DNA from: a virus
Strand: one strand, 5' to 3'
Virus record (IMG/VR): IMGVR_UViG_3300044701_003663
Span: 1-32,055 of that record
DNA length: 32,055 nt
This document shows positions 22,278-31,075 of the stretch, piece by piece. The translations under genes and the position numbers were made by a program. A model generated the notes under the pieces. It did no database searches, was not told where the DNA came from, and worked only from the letters and a program-made list of their open reading frames with translations. Within the stretch, counting starts at the first letter, position 1. Each line of letters opens with the position of its first letter.

Positions 22278-24605
22278 TTACCCCAGCCAGCCAGATCTAT
22301 AGTAGACGCGAAGGCTAGCATCTCCGTTTACGTCACCTGAGTCGGTAAACTCTATTTCATTATTTCCTGGTGCAAGTTCAATAAAATCAGCTAAAACATC
22401 AATTCTTCCTCTAGCACCATCAACTTGACCATTAAACGCAACTTCTCTATTTTTTGTATCAATTTCTAGTACGTCAGCGCTAAGAGTTGCTGTTGCATTA
22501 CTTACTCCTGGAGTAAAGATAATGTCATTTTTCTTAATCGCTTTTCCACTAGCTAAAGTTTTTGGAATTGTGTCAGAAACGCTTGCTACTCCATTTGCCC
22601 CCGAGAATGGAAGACTTCCAGAAACTGTTGCAATACCACTTGGCGTAACGGGAACAGCGGTTGCAATACCGAGAAGTTCTATAAATACCGTTGTAACTTC
22701 AGTATTTGGAACGTCTGTTCCAGATATAACTAGAGTGAAGGAGTTTGCAGTAAGAACAGAAGCAACTGACCTAACTCCAGCACCGAAAGGTGTTGTGCCA
22801 GAGAATGTAAGCTCGGCTCCTGTATACAAACCATGAGCATTTACGGTGGTAACCGTTACAATGTTTCCAGTTCGTAAGTAAGATTTTACTTTTCGTGAAG
22901 AAGGCTCTGCAAATCCAGCTGTCACAGAAGTTGGAATTAGGTTTGCAACACTCTTTGAGTAAGCAAATGTTGTTGTACTAGGAACTGCAGTTATGGTAAA
23001 TGTTCCATCATAGCTAGGATCTACTCCAGAAACTACAATCTTCTCACCGACAACATAGTTGTGAGGTGTGCTTGTAGTTAAAATGATAGTGTTTGAAGAA
23101 GCTGATCTAACTGAAATAGCCCTGTCATTGGATGATGATTTTTTAAATTTAAAACTAGTAGGTGTTGGAATTTCAGTAATTGTGTAGGTTCCATTAAAGT
23201 AAGCATCAACGTTTGTAATAGAAACTAGTTCGCCGACAATAAAACCATGCGCAGCACTAGTTTGAAGAGTTGCTATGTTTAGAAGTAGCTCTTTGCTAAC
23301 AATTTCTTTTGCATTTGTACGAGTGGCAGCGTAGCTAAATGTGTTAGAAGTTGTTGCAGTAATAGTGTAAGAACCGTCAAAAGGAATACCTGTATTTGTA
23401 ACAGTCACATTATCACCAATAATAAATTGATGCTCGTCAGATGTTGTTAGAGTTGCAATGTTAGATACAACTACTTTTCCTGTTACAGTCTTTGGAGGTA
23501 CACGAGTTCTTGCGTAGGTAAAAGTGCTGTCATTTGGAACACCAGTAATTGTGTATGTTCCATCAAAAAGACTATCTACTCCAGAAATGGTTATTGGATC
23601 ATTTACTCCAAAGCCATGAGCAGTTGCTGTTTCTAATCTAGCAACACTGTTCTGTAGAGCCTTTGTGACGACATCTGTAATAACTGCAGACTCTGTTTCA
23701 AAAGTAAAAGTGGTGTCTGTTGGAGTAGAAGTGATTAATTGCTGACCATCAAATGGGAAACCCACGTTTGAGATATAAATTTCATCTCCAGCTGTAAAAT
23801 CATGCTTTGCTGTGGTTGTAAGAGTTGCCACATCAACAAGTCTTGTAGTGTCAAAAACAAGCTGCTTATTGACAATAGCTCGAACAATACTTCCCTTTAA
23901 AGACTGGGTGATTAAAATAAGCTTGTCTGTAGTTCTGTTATAGATAGAAGCAGGAGAGATAAGAGGTCCTGTAATCTCCAAAATGCAAGGGACAGGGTAG
24001 TTTCCAATGTTTTGAACAGCACCTATGCCGTTGTATCCCATTTCATTATTCTTTACAGGAACTTCACCAACGTTGTAGCCGTCAGGACTTGCATCGTTCC
24101 AAGAATATTTAATTGGGTCAGCAGCACGAAGACCAATTTCAAACTCTGTTCTTCCACGAGAGTTAAGTGTATTGATACGAACTTCACCGCTTAGGCGGAC
24201 CCAAGAAGCACGGATAGGGTCATTACCAGTTTTTAGCCATGCTCCCTTATAAACCAAATCGCAAGCGGCAATTAGCCTGTCTCTGGCTGCTTCTACCTGA
24301 GATGGGGTTTGAACTAGGTATACGCCTTTCAAAACTAAATCTCGAGCGTTGTAACGACCTTGTACATCGTAAGAGCCGTCACCAAAACCACGAGGGATGT
24401 CAGGCATTTCTGCTGATGGCATTGACCACCAGCCTTCGATATCAGTGACTACCCACACAACCCCGTCATCATCAATTGTGTTAAAAATAAAGTCGCCAAG
24501 AATAATATTTGCTTGAAGCTTTAATTTTTCAATGTAGTCGGTTTGTAGTGGGGTAAGACCGCGGTCTACATAAAAATTTTCTTGACCTTGTGTATAAGCA
24601 GCCAT
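22278..24605 (-). CDS. Distal tail (Dit-like) protein with a six-repeat insertion
   Basis: This 775-residue protein lies directly after the tape measure gene, the usual Dit position. Residues 1-245 (WVVTDIEGWW, GDGSYDVQGRYNARDLVLKG, RTEFEIGLRAADP) and the last 75 (LEIDTKNREVAFNG, FIELAPGNNEIEF, DASLRVYYRSGWLG) read as the two halves of a siphophage Dit protein. Between them, residues 247-628 are filled by six tandem repeats of about 60 residues, each with an AHGFxVG core, a DGTYTIT strand and a TFTY end. A typical Dit is 200-300 residues, so the insert more than doubles it. Such Evolved Dit proteins with inserted adhesion domains are known, usually with carbohydrate-binding modules. The ATG is one base after the tape measure stop. 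Confidence 0.78.
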   Translation of the reverse strand: MAAYTQGQENFYVDRGLTPLQTDYIEKLKLQANIILGDFIFNTIDDDGVVWVVTDIEGWWSMPSAEMPDIPRGFGDGSYDVQGRYNARDLVLKGVYLVQTPSQVEAARDRLIAACDLVYKGAWLKTGNDPIRASWVRLSGEVRINTLNSRGRTEFEIGLRAADPIKYSWNDASPDGYNVGEVPVKNNEMGYNGIGAVQNIGNYPVPCILEITGPLISPASIYNRTTDKLILITQSLKGSIVRAIVNKQLVFDTTRLVDVATLTTTAKHDFTAGDEIYISNVGFPFDGQQLITSTPTDTTFTFETESAVITDVVTKALQNSVARLETATAHGFGVNDPITISGVDSLFDGTYTITGVPNDSTFTYARTRVPPKTVTGKVVVSNIATLTTSDEHQFIIGDNVTVTNTGIPFDGSYTITATTSNTFSYAATRTNAKEIVSKELLLNIATLQTSAAHGFIVGELVSITNVDAYFNGTYTITEIPTPTSFKFKKSSSNDRAISVRSASSNTIILTTSTPHNYVVGEKIVVSGVDPSYDGTFTITAVPSTTTFAYSKSVANLIPTSVTAGFAEPSSRKVKSYLRTGNIVTVTTVNAHGLYTGAELTFSGTTPFGAGVRSVASVLTANSFTLVISGTDVPNTEVTTVFIELLGIATAVPVTPSGIATVSGSLPFSGANGVASVSDTIPKTLASGKAIKKNDIIFTPGVSNATATLSADVLEIDTKNREVAFNGQVDGARGRIDVLADFIELAPGNNEIEFTDSGDVNGDASLRVYYRSGWLG
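22722..23867 (-). repeat. Six tandem repeats of about 60 residues inside the Dit-like protein
   Basis: The units start near residues 247, 310, 373, 436, 498 and 572. Shared positions are a strand (NIATLTT), the turn AHGF-x-VG-x, a strand (VTISGV), FDGTYTIT and PTxTTFTY. The sixth copy is degenerate. The copies differ a lot at DNA level, so the array is not recent. Confidence 0.85.
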
Positions 24606-24606
24606 T

Positions 24607-27600
24607 TTATGCAGCCCCTCTTCTCATTTGGTAAGCAAGCTGACGTGATACAAGAGTTGCAAGCTGACGCTCATCCATACCAGCAGATGGATAGACATTC
24701 ACTGTCACGGCTTTACCAGTACCACCGCTGAGATAATCAATCATTGCTTTATCACGCTTTGATAGACCGTTTGGATCTAGTGGTTCTACACGTTCTGGTT
24801 TGCCAGCTTCTGCAATCTGAGCAAGTGTGCCTCCAGCAGATGGCATAACAACTCCACCTAAAGCAAGTCTTGGAATTCTAAAGTCGATTTTTGGTACTTG
24901 CTTACCTAAGAATGTTCCTCCACCAAGAGTAAATCCCTTTCCAGCAGCATTGGTATTCCACCACTGTTTGGCTTCTTCAAACCCTGACTTGACTCCATCG
25001 AACAAGAATCCAAAAATATTTCCAGCAGAGTCTTTAAACTTCTTTGGAAGAGTTTTTAAGAATGTCGGGATATCTTTTGTGAAGAAGTCTGTTACAGCAG
25101 TCCATGCCGTTGAAACTCCACCACTTAGAAAGTTCCAAACGCCTTTTGCCCCATCAGCAAACTTCTTTGGAAGACCAGCAATAAATGGACCAACAGTTTT
25201 TGTAAAGTAATCACTAATAGAAGTAAATGCTTTACCAAGAAGGTCAATAATCCAGCCCCAGAAGCCAGCTACAAGAGTTATATATCTCTTAGGAATTCCT
25301 AGTAGAAATGGGACAAGAGTGTTTGCAAACCAATTGCCAATATTGGTGAAGAGTGTTCCAAGAAGGTCAAAAATCCATCCCCAGAACCCAGCTACAAGTT
25401 TGATATAAGTTCTTGGAATACTGAGCAGGAACGGTACAAGAGTATTAGTAAACCAGTTACCTATGCTAGTAAATAAACCACCTAGTAGATCAGTAATCCA
25501 ACTCCAGAACCCAGACACTGCTTTAACAAATTTTCCTGGAAGAGACACGAAGAATGGAAGTAGCGTATTACTAAACCAGTTGCCAATACTGGTAAACAAA
25601 TTACCAAAGAATTTGCCTATTCCCTTGCCAAGTTCAGTAAAGAACCCGAGAACCTTTGGACCAAAGTCTTTAAAGAAGGCAACAATCTTGTCCCAGTTTT
25701 CGATAATAAGTGGGACTATGAGAAGAAGAAGTCCCATAGGGCCACCGAGAAGTCGTAAAGCTTTTCCAGCAAATCTTGCAGCCACACCAACACCACGCAA
25801 GGCTGTTGCTTTAATTCTTGAGGCAATTGTTGTCTTTTGCATAGCTGCAGCTGTTGAAGTTGCTCGTATGCCTAAACTGTATAACCTATTTCCAGCTTGT
25901 CTAACAGCCATAATATTTCCAGCGATAGCTTTACCAAAGAATGATACAGCTTTAAACGCAAGCCTAAATGCACGTATAAACGCGAAGGCTCCAGCAGCGT
26001 AGGCAAGGATAGTTGAAACACCTGGAAGCTTAAGGAAGTTGTTAAAGACTGTAAAGATTCCATTCAAGGTGTCAAAGAAAATCTTTATAGCGCCACTTTC
26101 GGTAAGAATTGCTACAAACTCAGCAAAGGAGACAACTAGGTCTCCTAGTGAAGGAAGAGTTTTTGCTAGTTCGAGACCAAGACCGTTAAAAATGTCAGTT
26201 GCTTCAATTAACTTATCTACAAACTGACCAAACTCAGGGGTTGCACCAATTCCAACAAGCCCACTAATAATTTTTCCAACAAGAGTGAGGATTTTTGTAA
26301 AGTTAATGGTCAAATTATTTAAGAAGGTTGTTAAACCTGCGTTATCTGCCCCACCTTTTGTGAACTCTCTCCACTTAGTAAAGGTCTCATCAAAATATTT
26401 AACAAAAATATCAGCAGAACCGCCTGGAGCAATAACATTGTCAATAATGTCGCCAAGGGCTCCAAAAGCTTCTTTAAATGCCCCACCCAAACCACTGGAG
26501 ATTCGGTTAATGTTTTCAAAGAACTCGGTGAGCTCTCCCGTGGCTTGCTTGGCCTTCATAGTCTTTTCGAAGGTTTCTCCAAGACGTTGAATCCACAAAC
26601 CAAACTTATCGATGAGCGGCTCAGCGGCAGCTAGTAATGCAAGAAGACCTCCGTAGAATCCGTTTGCACCTTTACCAAGTCTTCTTAGAAGGGTGTCGTT
26701 ATTCTTCCAAACAGTCTCAAGATTCTTAAGATTTGTACCCTCAGTAATAGCCTTTGAGAAGTCAATAGCAATATCACCAAGTACTCCTCCAGTTTTTTCA
26801 AGTAGAGGAATAAGTTTTGGAAACAGGTTGTCTACAAGATTTTGTATCGCTGTCTCAAGTTTTGGAAATAGTTCTTTTCCAGCGGCGGCTCTTAGCTTTT
26901 TAAACTCGCCTTGGATACTCATTAGGTACTTAACAAACCTCTGAGCCTCTGGAGATAATTCAGAAAGAGCATCGGCAAAAGCATCTGCTCCAGGACCTTT
27001 TTGAGCGTCGGCTAGGTCTTTATTAGCGTCAGCTACATCTCGAACAGCAAGAGCAATCTGACGATTGATGTCACGAACTGCTTTACTCTTTGTTGGGTCA
27101 TCAGTTGCTTCGTCTTTAGCTGCTGCAGCTGCTTTTTCAGCATCTGCTACAGCCTTTATAGCCTTTGCACGATCTATTTGAGCGTCAGTTACAGACTCTT
27201 GAGCATCTCTTTGAGCGATAACTGCATCTTTAACAGCTTGAGAGCCTTCAACGCCAGCTGCAGTTGCAGCCTTTTCTTCCTTCTTTAAATCTTTATTTCT
27301 ATCAATAGCCTTACGAAGGTTAAGGTCTGCTTCAGCAAAAGCAAGCTCTGCTTCTTGACGAGCACGAGAGTTAGGTGGAAGGTCTTGGACACGCTGCAAT
27401 GCATCACGAGCTTTAATAAACTCAAGGCGTGCCTTCTTCTCAGAAATTGCAGCGCCTTCAGTTTCAAAGCGAAGCTGCTGTAGCTTTTCTTTTGCTTCTT
27501 CGCGGGTTTTATTAAGTCGCTCTGTTGCTTTATTACTTGCTTCTTGAGCATCTCTATAGGTTCTTTCAGAACGAGATGCAGAAATTCTTGCATCAGCAAG

Positions 27601-28203
27601 ATTTTCTTCTGCGTCAACTTGGCGCTGAGTTAGCTGAGCAAGAAGTTCTGGTTTTGCCTCATCTTGAAGGCGTTGTAATCTTAATGAAGCATCTGCTACA
27701 CGGCGTTTTGCAGCAGCGACAGCTTTATCATTAGAAGCAGAAGCTTTCTGTGTCTTTAAACCAGCAGAAAGAGCTTTAGAAACGCCAGCAAAAGCAAGCT
27801 TAGCTGTCAGGGCCGCTTGACCAATTGAAGTCAATGTTGCGGCTATGGCAACTAAACCACCAGCTGCTACAGCTGATGCAGTTGCACCTAATGTAAGAAG
27901 TCCTCCACCAAGAGCACCAATTATTCCACCAAGAGCAGTAAAAGCTGGACCAAGAAAGTATCCAGTGGTTATAAGTCTGTCTAACTTTAGACGGGCTTCG
28001 TCAGCTTCTTTTCTAAACTTTGCACTAAAAAGTCCACCGCGCTCTGACCCACCGCTGGCTAATCCTTTTGAAAAGGAATCAGAAATATTACGACCAGCGT
28101 CCTCACCGATACCGTCTAAGCCTTCAAAAGCTTTTTGGATATCAGGACGAACGCGGTTGGTAATAGCACGGACAATGACGTGTGCTTCACCTACTACTGC
28201 CAT
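24607..28203 (-). CDS. Tape measure protein
   Basis: At 1198 residues this is the longest gene in the window and lies between the chaperones and the Dit-like gene, as expected. It has a hydrophobic stretch near residues 80-130 (FTALGGIIGALGGGLLTLGA), a long Ala/Glu/Lys/Arg coiled-coil region at about 160-420, a second hydrophobic stretch (GLLLLIVPLIIENW), then five 41-residue repeats at residues 867-1071 rich in Phe and Trp. Such proteins set tail length and may help DNA pass the host membrane. If the usual 1.5 angstrom per residue holds, the tail would be near 180 nm. The ATG has a perfect AGGAGGTGA Shine-Dalgarno 6 bases upstream. Confidence 0.92.
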   Translation of the reverse strand: MAVVGEAHVIVRAITNRVRPDIQKAFEGLDGIGEDAGRNISDSFSKGLASGGSERGGLFSAKFRKEADEARLKLDRLITTGYFLGPAFTALGGIIGALGGGLLTLGATASAVAAGGLVAIAATLTSIGQAALTAKLAFAGVSKALSAGLKTQKASASNDKAVAAAKRRVADASLRLQRLQDEAKPELLAQLTQRQVDAEENLADARISASRSERTYRDAQEASNKATERLNKTREEAKEKLQQLRFETEGAAISEKKARLEFIKARDALQRVQDLPPNSRARQEAELAFAEADLNLRKAIDRNKDLKKEEKAATAAGVEGSQAVKDAVIAQRDAQESVTDAQIDRAKAIKAVADAEKAAAAAKDEATDDPTKSKAVRDINRQIALAVRDVADANKDLADAQKGPGADAFADALSELSPEAQRFVKYLMSIQGEFKKLRAAAGKELFPKLETAIQNLVDNLFPKLIPLLEKTGGVLGDIAIDFSKAITEGTNLKNLETVWKNNDTLLRRLGKGANGFYGGLLALLAAAEPLIDKFGLWIQRLGETFEKTMKAKQATGELTEFFENINRISSGLGGAFKEAFGALGDIIDNVIAPGGSADIFVKYFDETFTKWREFTKGGADNAGLTTFLNNLTINFTKILTLVGKIISGLVGIGATPEFGQFVDKLIEATDIFNGLGLELAKTLPSLGDLVVSFAEFVAILTESGAIKIFFDTLNGIFTVFNNFLKLPGVSTILAYAAGAFAFIRAFRLAFKAVSFFGKAIAGNIMAVRQAGNRLYSLGIRATSTAAAMQKTTIASRIKATALRGVGVAARFAGKALRLLGGPMGLLLLIVPLIIENWDKIVAFFKDFGPKVLGFFTELGKGIGKFFGNLFTSIGNWFSNTLLPFFVSLPGKFVKAVSGFWSWITDLLGGLFTSIGNWFTNTLVPFLLSIPRTYIKLVAGFWGWIFDLLGTLFTNIGNWFANTLVPFLLGIPKRYITLVAGFWGWIIDLLGKAFTSISDYFTKTVGPFIAGLPKKFADGAKGVWNFLSGGVSTAWTAVTDFFTKDIPTFLKTLPKKFKDSAGNIFGFLFDGVKSGFEEAKQWWNTNAAGKGFTLGGGTFLGKQVPKIDFRIPRLALGGVVMPSAGGTLAQIAEAGKPERVEPLDPNGLSKRDKAMIDYLSGGTGKAVTVNVYPSAGMDERQLATLVSRQLAYQMRRGAA
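24991..25605 (-). repeat. Five 41-residue (123-bp) tandem repeats in the tape measure gene
   Basis: Units start at 25605, 25482, 25359, 25236 and 25113, each exactly 123 bp. The core reads LFTSIGNWFTNTLVPFLL, then SIPRTYIKLVAGFWGW. The first three are close copies, the last two are diverged but keep the length and the aromatic positions. The exact period suggests growth or shrinkage of the gene by whole units. Confidence 0.9.
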
Positions 28204-28209
28204 GTGCTA

Positions 28210-28218
28210 TCACCTCCT
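28210..28218 (-). promoter_or_regulatory. Perfect Shine-Dalgarno sequence of the tape measure gene
   Basis: On the minus strand the 9 bases AGGAGGTGA pair fully with the 3' end of 16S rRNA and lie 6 bases before the ATG at 28203. It is among the strongest ribosome binding sites in the window and fixes the tape measure start. Confidence 0.8.
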
Positions 28219-28225
28219 ATTTCTG

Positions 28226-28660
28226 TTAGCCGAGCGGTGCGTCTAGAGTTCTGCCAAAAGGAGTAGCCGCGTCTGCGTCAAACTCTGTTGGCGGTACATA
28301 TGGTTTTGTTACGCTATTTGATGGATCAAATGGAACTAGATCATCAAAGGAAGTCGAGCTAGATGCAGTTTCTGATTTCATTCCTGTATCTACTCTGTAC
28401 TTGTAAGTCGTGCCGTACAACGTTCTGTAGATCACTGAACGAGACTCTGACTTTGCTGCTACTTGTTCTTGAGAGACAATATTTAAATCATCTTCAAAAT
28501 AGTAGTGAAGGACGTCGACCATATCAGCCGCATCCATTTCAACTAGTTTCAGCCCGCTCACAAGTGCTTTCCCATTAACGTAAGGCCAGAGATCTACTGC
28601 CCACTCGATGAAGGCTCTGGCTGCTGCGTAGGGCGGCTTGAATACTCCTCTACAAGCCAT
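28226..28660 (-). CDS. Tail assembly chaperone, second product
   Basis: This frame encodes up to 144 residues from ATG 28660 and lies between the first chaperone and the tape measure gene. The segment AAARAFIEWAVDLWPYVNGK, then MDAADMVDVLHYYFEDDLN, matches the second chaperone frame of actinophages; the last 60 residues are rich in Ser, Thr, Asp and Pro. It overlaps the first chaperone by 67 bases in the -1 frame. In many siphophages this part is made as a fusion by programmed -1 frameshifting; here the frame also has its own ATG. The -1 frame is closed by a TGA just 5' of that ATG, so a shift must occur within 28594-28660. Confidence 0.7.
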   Translation of the reverse strand: MACRGVFKPPYAAARAFIEWAVDLWPYVNGKALVSGLKLVEMDAADMVDVLHYYFEDDLNIVSQEQVAAKSESRSVIYRTLYGTTYKYRVDTGMKSETASSSTSFDDLVPFDPSNSVTKPYVPPTEFDADAATPFGRTLDAPLG

Positions 28661-28941
28661 GCAGTGATTTCACCAAGAGTATCGACTGTAACGATTTTGT
28701 CTGGGTCATTAAGAAGTGCGTTAAACTTGTCCAAGCTTTCTGGAAGAAGGGTCTTCTCAAAAAACTCGTTGATGGTCCGTGCTACCGCTGCACCATCAGA
28801 TTCGTCTGCACCTGCCACGATGTTGAGAAGTACCTTGCCTTGAATTGCTGGACGGCATTGGAACTCTTCACCGTGAATCTTGAACGAAAGTGGAGAATAC
28901 TCTTGAGTACTCCCACCGAAGTCCTTGAATCGGTTTGTCAT
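28594..28941 (-). CDS. Tail assembly chaperone, first product
   Basis: The 115-residue protein starts at ATG 28941, with AAGGAAAC about 5 bases upstream; an in-frame start codon at 28974 lacks this support. It contains YSPLSFKIHGEEFQCRPAIQG, VARTINEFFEKTLLPESLDKF, ITAWLVEEYSSRPTQQPEP and a Ser-rich end (SSSGQ). The WLVEEYSSRPT and Ser-rich ending is the classic end of the actinophage gpG-like chaperone just before the frameshift site. It coats the tape measure protein during tail building. Position and pattern agree well. Confidence 0.8.
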   Translation of the reverse strand: MTNRFKDFGGSTQEYSPLSFKIHGEEFQCRPAIQGKVLLNIVAGADESDGAAVARTINEFFEKTLLPESLDKFNALLNDPDKIVTVDTLGEITAWLVEEYSSRPTQQPEPSSSGQ

Positions 28942-28995
28942 CTTGTTTCCTTTGTTTGTGTCGTTGCCTACCACGTATGTAGTAGACGTTCTATT

Positions 28996-29385
28996 TTACC
29001 CCGCCAACCTAAGGTTATCGGTGAGATAACGGTTAGGTTTTGTACCTGGATGTTTTACAACGTGGGCAAAAACAATTTGTCCCTTTGTTTGGAACTTAAG
29101 CATATGTCTACGATTTGGCCTAATGATGTGCGGGCTAGTGCCTTCATGGTGCGCTAATGCATAGTTTAGGTTTGAGCCAACTCGAACATATTGACCTCTT
29201 GTGTCACTCATATGTCTCATATGAATAGATGCACGAAGTGCCCCTGTTCTTACTCCCACTTGTGCTTTTGCACCAGCTTGTATCCGAAGACCACGCTTCC
29301 TTAAATCTTTGCCAATTGCCCCTTGAGGACTTCTAAGAAGCTGTTCCATTCCTGGCTTGAATTCATAAAACTTAACTCTTGCCAT
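28996..29385 (-). CDS. HK97 gp10-like tail completion/neck protein
   Basis: The 129-residue basic protein has the gp10-like pattern: KDLRKRGLRIQAGAKAQV followed by VRTGALRASIHMRH, then GSNLNYALAHHEGTSPH. The R-T-G-x-L-R-x-S-I core is typical of HK97 gp10 and related neck or tail completion proteins that join head and tail. The ATG overlaps the upstream stop by one base (TAATG). It has no obvious oddities. Confidence 0.75.
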   Translation of the reverse strand: MARVKFYEFKPGMEQLLRSPQGAIGKDLRKRGLRIQAGAKAQVGVRTGALRASIHMRHMSDTRGQYVRVGSNLNYALAHHEGTSPHIIRPNRRHMLKFQTKGQIVFAHVVKHPGTKPNRYLTDNLRLAG

Positions 29386-29891
29386 TATGGAACCGCCATC
29401 GTAATTGTCATACGAGTTGTTTGAAATCCACCCTCGGGAGGAGCAGAATCAACTGTTGCAATAACTCCAAGGCCGAAAGGTCCGTTGGTTGCCCACGAGT
29501 CAAATTGATTAATACTTTCCATTAAAATCCAAGCATCATATGCTGCAACCACAGCGGCAGCCTGAATGTCATCTGCTAGTGGTGGTTGTCCATTATTTTG
29601 CAAAATTGGGACAGAGCGTGACACAGAGATATTAAGAGTTACGCTTCGCGGGTCATTACAACGGCGAGGCTCCGTGGCTTCGTCACCTGGAGTTCCTACA
29701 TACATCTGAATCATAGAAACAACTAGCTGTTCGCAATCTACAGCTGGTGTTGCAATATTCCAATAACGTCTTGCTGGCAAAGGCATGCTGTAAGAGTTAT
29801 AAACAGTAATAACTCTGTCCAAAACATCTTGCATCAAGTTAGCAAGGTTTTTTGCGTCGTCTGACACACTTATTACACTTGGCAGTGTCAT
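29385..29891 (-). CDS. Probable tail terminator or head-tail joining protein
   Basis: The 168-residue protein has a helical start (DDAKNLANLMQDVLDRVITV), then RRYWNIATPAVDCEQLVVSMI, a strand-like RSVTLNISVSRSVPIL, and a helix with AAAVVAAYDAWILM. The order fits small tail terminator proteins that cap the tail tube, and its place between the connector and the gp10-like gene supports this. GGAGATAG precedes the ATG. I do not see a decisive motif, so another head-tail joining role is possible. Confidence 0.55.
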   Translation of the reverse strand: MTLPSVISVSDDAKNLANLMQDVLDRVITVYNSYSMPLPARRYWNIATPAVDCEQLVVSMIQMYVGTPGDEATEPRRCNDPRSVTLNISVSRSVPILQNNGQPPLADDIQAAAVVAAYDAWILMESINQFDSWATNGPFGLGVIATVDSAPPEGGFQTTRMTITMAVP

Positions 29892-29906
29892 CGTCTATCT
29901 CCGTCT

Positions 29907-31046
29907 CTAAGGCAGAACTATTGGGGTTACAGGGTTCCCTAGTTGATAAATAGCGTTGCTAGTTAGCAAGTTAATCACTTCATCCACTTCAGGATTGCCC
30001 AAACTTGGACGTGTTGCATATAAATCTAAAATTCCTGGGTCACGAGTGCCCAAAATAGGAAGAAGCTGTGAATAAGTAAGGCTAAGACGAATTGTTCCCT
30101 CTACTCTGTCCAAAACAGCCGCAGACTCAAAAGTAGTGCTTGTTGTGTTGGTGTAGTTGGATACAGTTGTAACTATTGTCCATGCTACATCTTCTGTTAA
30201 GAAGTCTGCGTTTAGCTCGTCTAGATAATAAACAACTGTTCCACCCTCTTGATTGAAGTACAAGTCATAGGCAGAAAGTTCAAATGCTGGGGCCTGACCA
30301 ATAATGCGACGAGCACGAGGTGTGTCTGGTGAGAATACTCGAGAGCGGGCGCGAGCCTTATCTGGGTTGACTGTCTTCAGGAACAAGTCAATTGCATAAA
30401 CACCAGTACGCAAGTCATCAATAAAATCTTGAGAATCTAGAACTGTATAAGTAACGCCTTGGCGAGATACAGATGTAACTCTTTGAGGAAGAGCACAAGT
30501 GTCGTCACCTTCGTAAAGCTTTACAAGTTCAATAGCCAACATTCTGGCTGCAGCTTTGCCAGCTACTGGAGGAGGAGTTCCATAAGTGTATGTAACCTCA
30601 ACGTTGGAAGGTGTCCAAGTAGCATTTGGAGTTCCGTAAATGGTTGAGTGATCAGCTAAATAATAAGTGTTAGGGTCGACAATATCGCCATCACCAGTGC
30701 GAAGAGCGTGTACGCGAACTACTTTACGACCACGAAGTCTTACACGACTGTAAGAAGAAGTTCCATCACCTTGATAATCGTGATGTGAATCAAAACCAAA
30801 GCCACCTTGTGGGAGGTTCTCTACCTGACCATTAATAAGGGTAGGAGAATAAGAGAGGCGAGAAGCACCAGCACGAAGATACGGGTCATAAACTGAAACA
30901 TAACGCTCCGTTACTGTTGTGCTTCCAGAAAATTTACGGCCTGACATGGCCCAAAGCATGTAAGAAGCGGTTTTAACGGCATCGTAGGCATAGTCAGAGT
31001 CAGCATAAATACCCAACTCATCTGTTTCAACCCAAAGATTGCTCAT
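29907..31046 (-). CDS. Head-tail connector (adaptor-like) with C-terminal extension
   Basis: The start of this 379-residue protein (DYAYDAVKTASYMLWAMSGR, then STTVTERYVSVYDPY) matches actinophage head-to-tail adaptor proteins of the HK97 gp6 type, and residues up to about 220 continue that pattern (AARMLAIELVKLYEGDD, VTSVSRQGVTYTVLDSQDF). About 140 further residues follow (FELSAYDLYFNQEGGTVVYY, LDRVEGTIRLSLTYSQLLPI), which look like a separate beta domain. Adaptors are often 100-230 residues, so this seems to be a fusion. The ATG follows AAAGGGACG. It is the first gene after a strong hairpin behind the tail tube candidate. Confidence 0.65.
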   Translation of the reverse strand: MSNLWVETDELGIYADSDYAYDAVKTASYMLWAMSGRKFSGSTTVTERYVSVYDPYLRAGASRLSYSPTLINGQVENLPQGGFGFDSHHDYQGDGTSSYSRVRLRGRKVVRVHALRTGDGDIVDPNTYYLADHSTIYGTPNATWTPSNVEVTYTYGTPPPVAGKAAARMLAIELVKLYEGDDTCALPQRVTSVSRQGVTYTVLDSQDFIDDLRTGVYAIDLFLKTVNPDKARARSRVFSPDTPRARRIIGQAPAFELSAYDLYFNQEGGTVVYYLDELNADFLTEDVAWTIVTTVSNYTNTTSTTFESAAVLDRVEGTIRLSLTYSQLLPILGTRDPGILDLYATRPSLGNPEVDEVINLLTSNAIYQLGNPVTPIVLP

Positions 31047-31075
31047 TTCGTCCCTTTCTTCTCCAGATGTGAATA

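Noticed and set aside
24991-25605. Regularly spaced repeats that could suggest a CRISPR or minisatellite array
   Set aside because: The period is exactly 123 bp, fully in frame, and codes for a 41-residue protein repeat inside the tape measure gene; there are no unique spacers.
28942-28974. Earlier in-frame start for the first tail chaperone
   Set aside because: ATG 28941 has a good AAGGAAAC ribosome binding site; the upstream option has none and adds a residue stretch unlike the family.
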